A DNA stretch of 7,273 nt from Rhizobacter sp. (GTDB lineage Bacteria > Pseudomonadota > Gammaproteobacteria > Burkholderiales > Burkholderiaceae_C). Each line of letters begins with the position of its first letter. Position 1 is the stretch's first letter. Where the stretch lies: the NCBI GenBank assembly GCA_014380155.1, contig JACMKJ010000220.1, positions 1-7,273 of the forward strand, written 5' to 3'. Under the pieces are notes generated by a model that was not told where the DNA came from, ran no database searches, and was given only the letters and a program-made list of their open reading frames with translations. This document shows positions 4,727-7,273 of the stretch, one piece after another. Position numbers and translations under genes: made by a program.

Positions 4727-7273
4727 CTAGCTCCGGGTCATCGATGCCCGCAGCGCTTCGGTGATCTGCGACAGGCTGTCTTGCAGATGCGCCCGGCTTT
4801 CCACCGTCAACCTAGCGTTGCCTGAAGCGCGCTTGAGTTGCGCCTGCAGATCGGTGGCGTTCATGCGCATCAGGCTCAGGGCGTCAGGCGGCAAGGTGGA
4901 GGAGCCGCGTGTGAGCAAGGTCTGCACACGTTTCAGGTGCTCGCGCTGCAAGTTGCGACGCAGTCGGTCGATCTCCCTGCCGCTCTTGAGCTCACTCCAT
5001 ACCGCGCCCTGCAAGGTGGTGTAGACCTCGGACAGCGAGATGATGTTGTTGCCGGCCGCACCGTTCACGTACGACGGCAGGTCGAGCAGGCGCGATGCGG
5101 TGCCTGCACCCAGCAGCCGGTCCATCGCCACGGTTTGCATCTGCAGAACCGCAGCCGGGATGTTCACCGGCCCGCCCCGATCCCACTCGTTGTAGTCGGG
5201 CGAGAGGCTGGCGATGAACTCCGGCTTGAAGCGGAAGCTGTCGGCGTTGAACACGCCGGTGGCCAGGAACTGCAGCGCCTCGCGCTGCTTGGCCGGCTCG
5301 ACGGGTACGTAAGCTGCGCGACGCGTGGTGCCCGGCAGGTCACGCACGGTGTACATGCCGCCCACGTACTTGCCCACCAGCTCGGTGGCACGCCCCAGCT
5401 GGCGGAAGCCACTCAACAGCACACGGCGCTGGCGTGTGGCTTCGTCACCCGCCTGCGGGCCACGTTCTTGCACCCGCTGCCACAGCTCGCGCGAGAGTTG
5501 TAGGCGCTTGACGTAATAGGCCAGCGGGTCGTCGCCCAGGTCGAATCGGTTGACCAGCGGGTCGAGGCCGTCGTTGCCCCCGCCGACACCGCCCGCGTCG
5601 GCGTCGTCGGCATACGCGAGCAGCGGGTCGGTGCTGCGCCCGGCGATGCGGGCGAGCTCGGCCGCTTCTTCGGCCGGCGCAATCTGCTTGTAGGCGTATT
5701 CGACCGCCCAATAGTCATAAGGCCCTAGCGCAGTGTTGTTGATGGCGCCCTGCTTCTCGCCGCGCACGGCGAGGTTGTAGGCGTTGTAGTCCATCACGGA
5801 GCCGGAGATGCCGTTTTTCTCGGTGAACTCCTTGTCCTGCAGCTTGTCACGCGAGACCACGGTCGAGCCCTTGAAGTTGTGCTTCAGGCCCAGGGTGTGG
5901 CCCACCTCGTGGGCGATGACGTCCTTGATGACCGACTGCACGAAGGCCTCGGCCTCCGGGCCGTCGGGTGCGAGATCGCCGCGCGCTTCGAGCAGGTCGA
6001 GCGCAAAGTCCATCTCGGCGGCAGCTTCCCGGGCATAGTTGCAGTAATCGTCGTGCTGATGGGTGGGCGCGGCGGTCTTGCCCACGTCTTCGACGATGAA
6101 GCGCCGTGAGCCGCGGCCAAACACATCGCTCATGCCGATGTCGGCGTCGATGATCTCGCCAGTGCGCGGGTCGGAGTGGCTCGGGCCGATGGCAAAGCCT
6201 ACGTCGGCGCCGACAAACCAGCGGATGGACGCGTGGCGTGCGTCCATGTTGTCCCAGTCGGCGTTGTCGGGCTGTTGGCTCGCGACGACCGCGTTCTTGA
6301 AGCCGATCTTCTCGAAGGCCTTGTTCCACTCCAGCACACCGGCCTCGACCGACTTGCGGTACTGCGGCGGAATGTTCTTGTCGAGCCAGAAGACGATCGG
6401 CTGCTTCGGTTCGGACATCCCGGCAGTGGGATCCTTCTTCTCAAGCCGCCAGCGCTTCACATAGTGGGTGCGCGGGTTGGCCTTGAGGTCGGTGCCCAGG
6501 TCGGTGACGACGTCGAAGAAGTGGCCCAGGCGCGGGTCGGTCTTGCGCGCCGGCATGGGCTGCTCCGGCAGCTTGGTGAAGCTGTAGACGAAGCCGACGA
6601 ACATGCTGCGCGCATCCGGCGTGGTCGATGGCGGCGGGGGCATCGGCACCGGGCTCGGGATCAGCGGCGGCGCCGACAGGCGCGCGGTGGCGAAGTGCAC
6701 CCGTGCGTTCACCGTGGTGATGTCGTCGTTGACGCGGATCTTCTCGAAGAAGGAGTTGCCACGGTCCAGCGCATACGGCATGCGAAACGCCTGCTCGATG
6801 CGGGTGGAATAACCCGGCATGTCGGTCAGCAGAAAACCCGCGTCGATCAACACCGATTTGCGCTGCGGGTGCGGCGCGCTGGCAATGCCCGCCGAGCCGA
6901 GCAGGCTGTGCGAGAAGCCTTGGTCCACCGAGTCCTTCATGGCCGACGTGCCGCTCACGAAGCTGGAGTTGATCGCGATCAACTGCATCTGGTTGGTGCC
7001 GATCTTGCGAAAGCTGGCGAGCCACGACGGGCCCATCTGGCTGCCATACAAGCCACGCTCGCCGAGCGAGCTGGCAATGTTCACCGACAGCAAGAAGGGC
7101 TGGTCCAGCCGCTCGGCCGGGATCTCCAGCCAGATCTTGTCGTCTTTGCGCCAGACGGGCACGAAGCCGGCCTGCTGTGTCGCGCCCTTGACCACTTCAT
7201 CAAACGGCTTCGGCGCGCTGGGGTCGGGGCGGGCCGGGCCCGAAGCGGCGCCCGCCGGGCTCGAGGCAGCTGC
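4727..7273 (-). CDS. Exported zinc-dependent metalloprotease, DUF5118/DUF5117/DUF4953 type (5' end outside window)
   Basis: The frame is open from the right edge to a TAG at 4729-4727, giving 848 visible residues and no start. A GTG at 7195 is internal, because the 26 codons before it read through an Ala/Pro/Ser-rich linker into PKPFDEVVKGA, the usual opening of the DUF5118 region. A signal peptide is expected just outside the window. Visible parts, with rough residues, are DUF5118 (24-75), DUF5117 (80-275, with a proline-rich PSPVPMPPPP stretch near 203-217) and the catalytic domain. The zinc site HEVGHTLGLKHN (455-466) has three His and E456 as general base. A metzincin-like Met-turn SVMDY follows (M494). 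The DARHASIRW and FDLGDDPLAYYVK segments also fit the family. These proteins are thought to act outside the cytoplasm, and I know of no substrate. The gene is convergent with mpl with no base between the stops. Confidence 0.92.
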   Translation of the reverse strand, partial: AAASSPAGAASGPARPDPSAPKPFDEVVKGATQQAGFVPVWRKDDKIWLEIPAERLDQPFLLSVNIASSLGERGLYGSQMGPSWLASFRKIGTNQMQLIAINSSFVSGTSAMKDSVDQGFSHSLLGSAGIASAPHPQRKSVLIDAGFLLTDMPGYSTRIEQAFRMPYALDRGNSFFEKIRVNDDITTVNARVHFATARLSAPPLIPSPVPMPPPPSTTPDARSMFVGFVYSFTKLPEQPMPARKTDPRLGHFFDVVTDLGTDLKANPRTHYVKRWRLEKKDPTAGMSEPKQPIVFWLDKNIPPQYRKSVEAGVLEWNKAFEKIGFKNAVVASQQPDNADWDNMDARHASIRWFVGADVGFAIGPSHSDPRTGEIIDADIGMSDVFGRGSRRFIVEDVGKTAAPTHQHDDYCNYAREAAAEMDFALDLLEARGDLAPDGPEAEAFVQSVIKDVIAHEVGHTLGLKHNFKGSTVVSRDKLQDKEFTEKNGISGSVMDYNAYNLAVRGEKQGAINNTALGPYDYWAVEYAYKQIAPAEEAAELARIAGRSTDPLLAYADDADAGGVGGGNDGLDPLVNRFDLGDDPLAYYVKRLQLSRELWQRVQERGPQAGDEATRQRRVLLSGFRQLGRATELVGKYVGGMYTVRDLPGTTRRAAYVPVEPAKQREALQFLATGVFNADSFRFKPEFIASLSPDYNEWDRGGPVNIPAAVLQMQTVAMDRLLGAGTASRLLDLPSYVNGAAGNNIISLSEVYTTLQGAVWSELKSGREIDRLRRNLQREHLKRVQTLLTRGSSTLPPDALSLMRMNATDLQAQLKRASGNARLTVESRAHLQDSLSQITEALRASMTRS

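Noticed and set aside
4734..4750. Possible terminator hairpin just after the mpl stop (CGGGT / GCCCG arms)
   Set aside because: Only five pairs including a G-U, a 7-nt loop, and no T-run after it; it also encodes the conserved end of the opposing gene.
4838..5503. Plus-strand frame (221 codons) opposite the metalloprotease gene
   Set aside because: The product is rich in Gln, Arg, His and Ala with no domain, and it lies fully within the conserved metalloprotease coding region.
1..7273. Search for mobile elements, tRNA/rRNA, CRISPR arrays or defence genes
   Set aside because: Nearly the whole window is accounted for by housekeeping or conserved chromosomal genes. No transposase, integrase, tandem spacer-repeat array or tRNA-like cloverleaf was recognised by eye.

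Overview
This is a high-GC, densely coded stretch of bacterial chromosome. The gene content and protein signatures point to a betaproteobacterium of the order Burkholderiales (Rubrivivax, Roseateles, Methylibium or Leptothrix-like). The rubredoxin / ThiD-like kinase / hemL order, the C5-pathway hemL, and the pairing of a DUF6152-type protein with a small membrane protein fit this order. The assignment is by inference from memory of these families, not from a search.

Layout. Positions 1-56, minus strand, hold the first 18 codons of a rubredoxin gene that runs off the left edge. Positions 57-203 are the only real intergenic region. It is AT-rich and lies between divergent genes, and it carries a perfect inverted repeat plus a three-fold 9-bp-phased CACAT repeat. 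Next come a ThiD/PdxK-like kinase (204-1127) and hemL (1117-2421) on the plus strand, overlapping by 11 nt. Convergent to hemL, with only 4 nt between the stop codons, is a two-gene minus-strand unit: a 4-helix inner-membrane protein (3311-2895), then a small exported DUF6152-like protein (2884-2426). Divergent from that unit is mpl (3347-4726), the murein-peptide ligase of cell-wall recycling. Its stop codon directly abuts the stop codon of a large convergent minus-strand gene for an exported zinc metalloprotease of the DUF5118/DUF5117/DUF4953 type (4727 to beyond the right edge).

How the genes relate. The kinase and hemL are probably one transcript and translationally coupled. HemL makes 5-aminolevulinate for haem and needs PLP, while the kinase belongs to the family that phosphorylates pyrimidine or B6-type alcohols. 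The membrane protein and DUF6152 protein look like a coupled pair. The exported partner is predicted to start with His-His after signal cleavage, which recalls the CopC/CopD copper pair. Mpl and the metalloprotease are separate units that meet tail to tail.

No mobile element, tRNA, rRNA, CRISPR array or phage gene was seen. Most of the window is ordinary housekeeping. The points most worth a second look are the DUF6152/membrane pair, the altered active-site motifs of the ThiD-like kinase, and the structured rubredoxin-kinase intergenic region.
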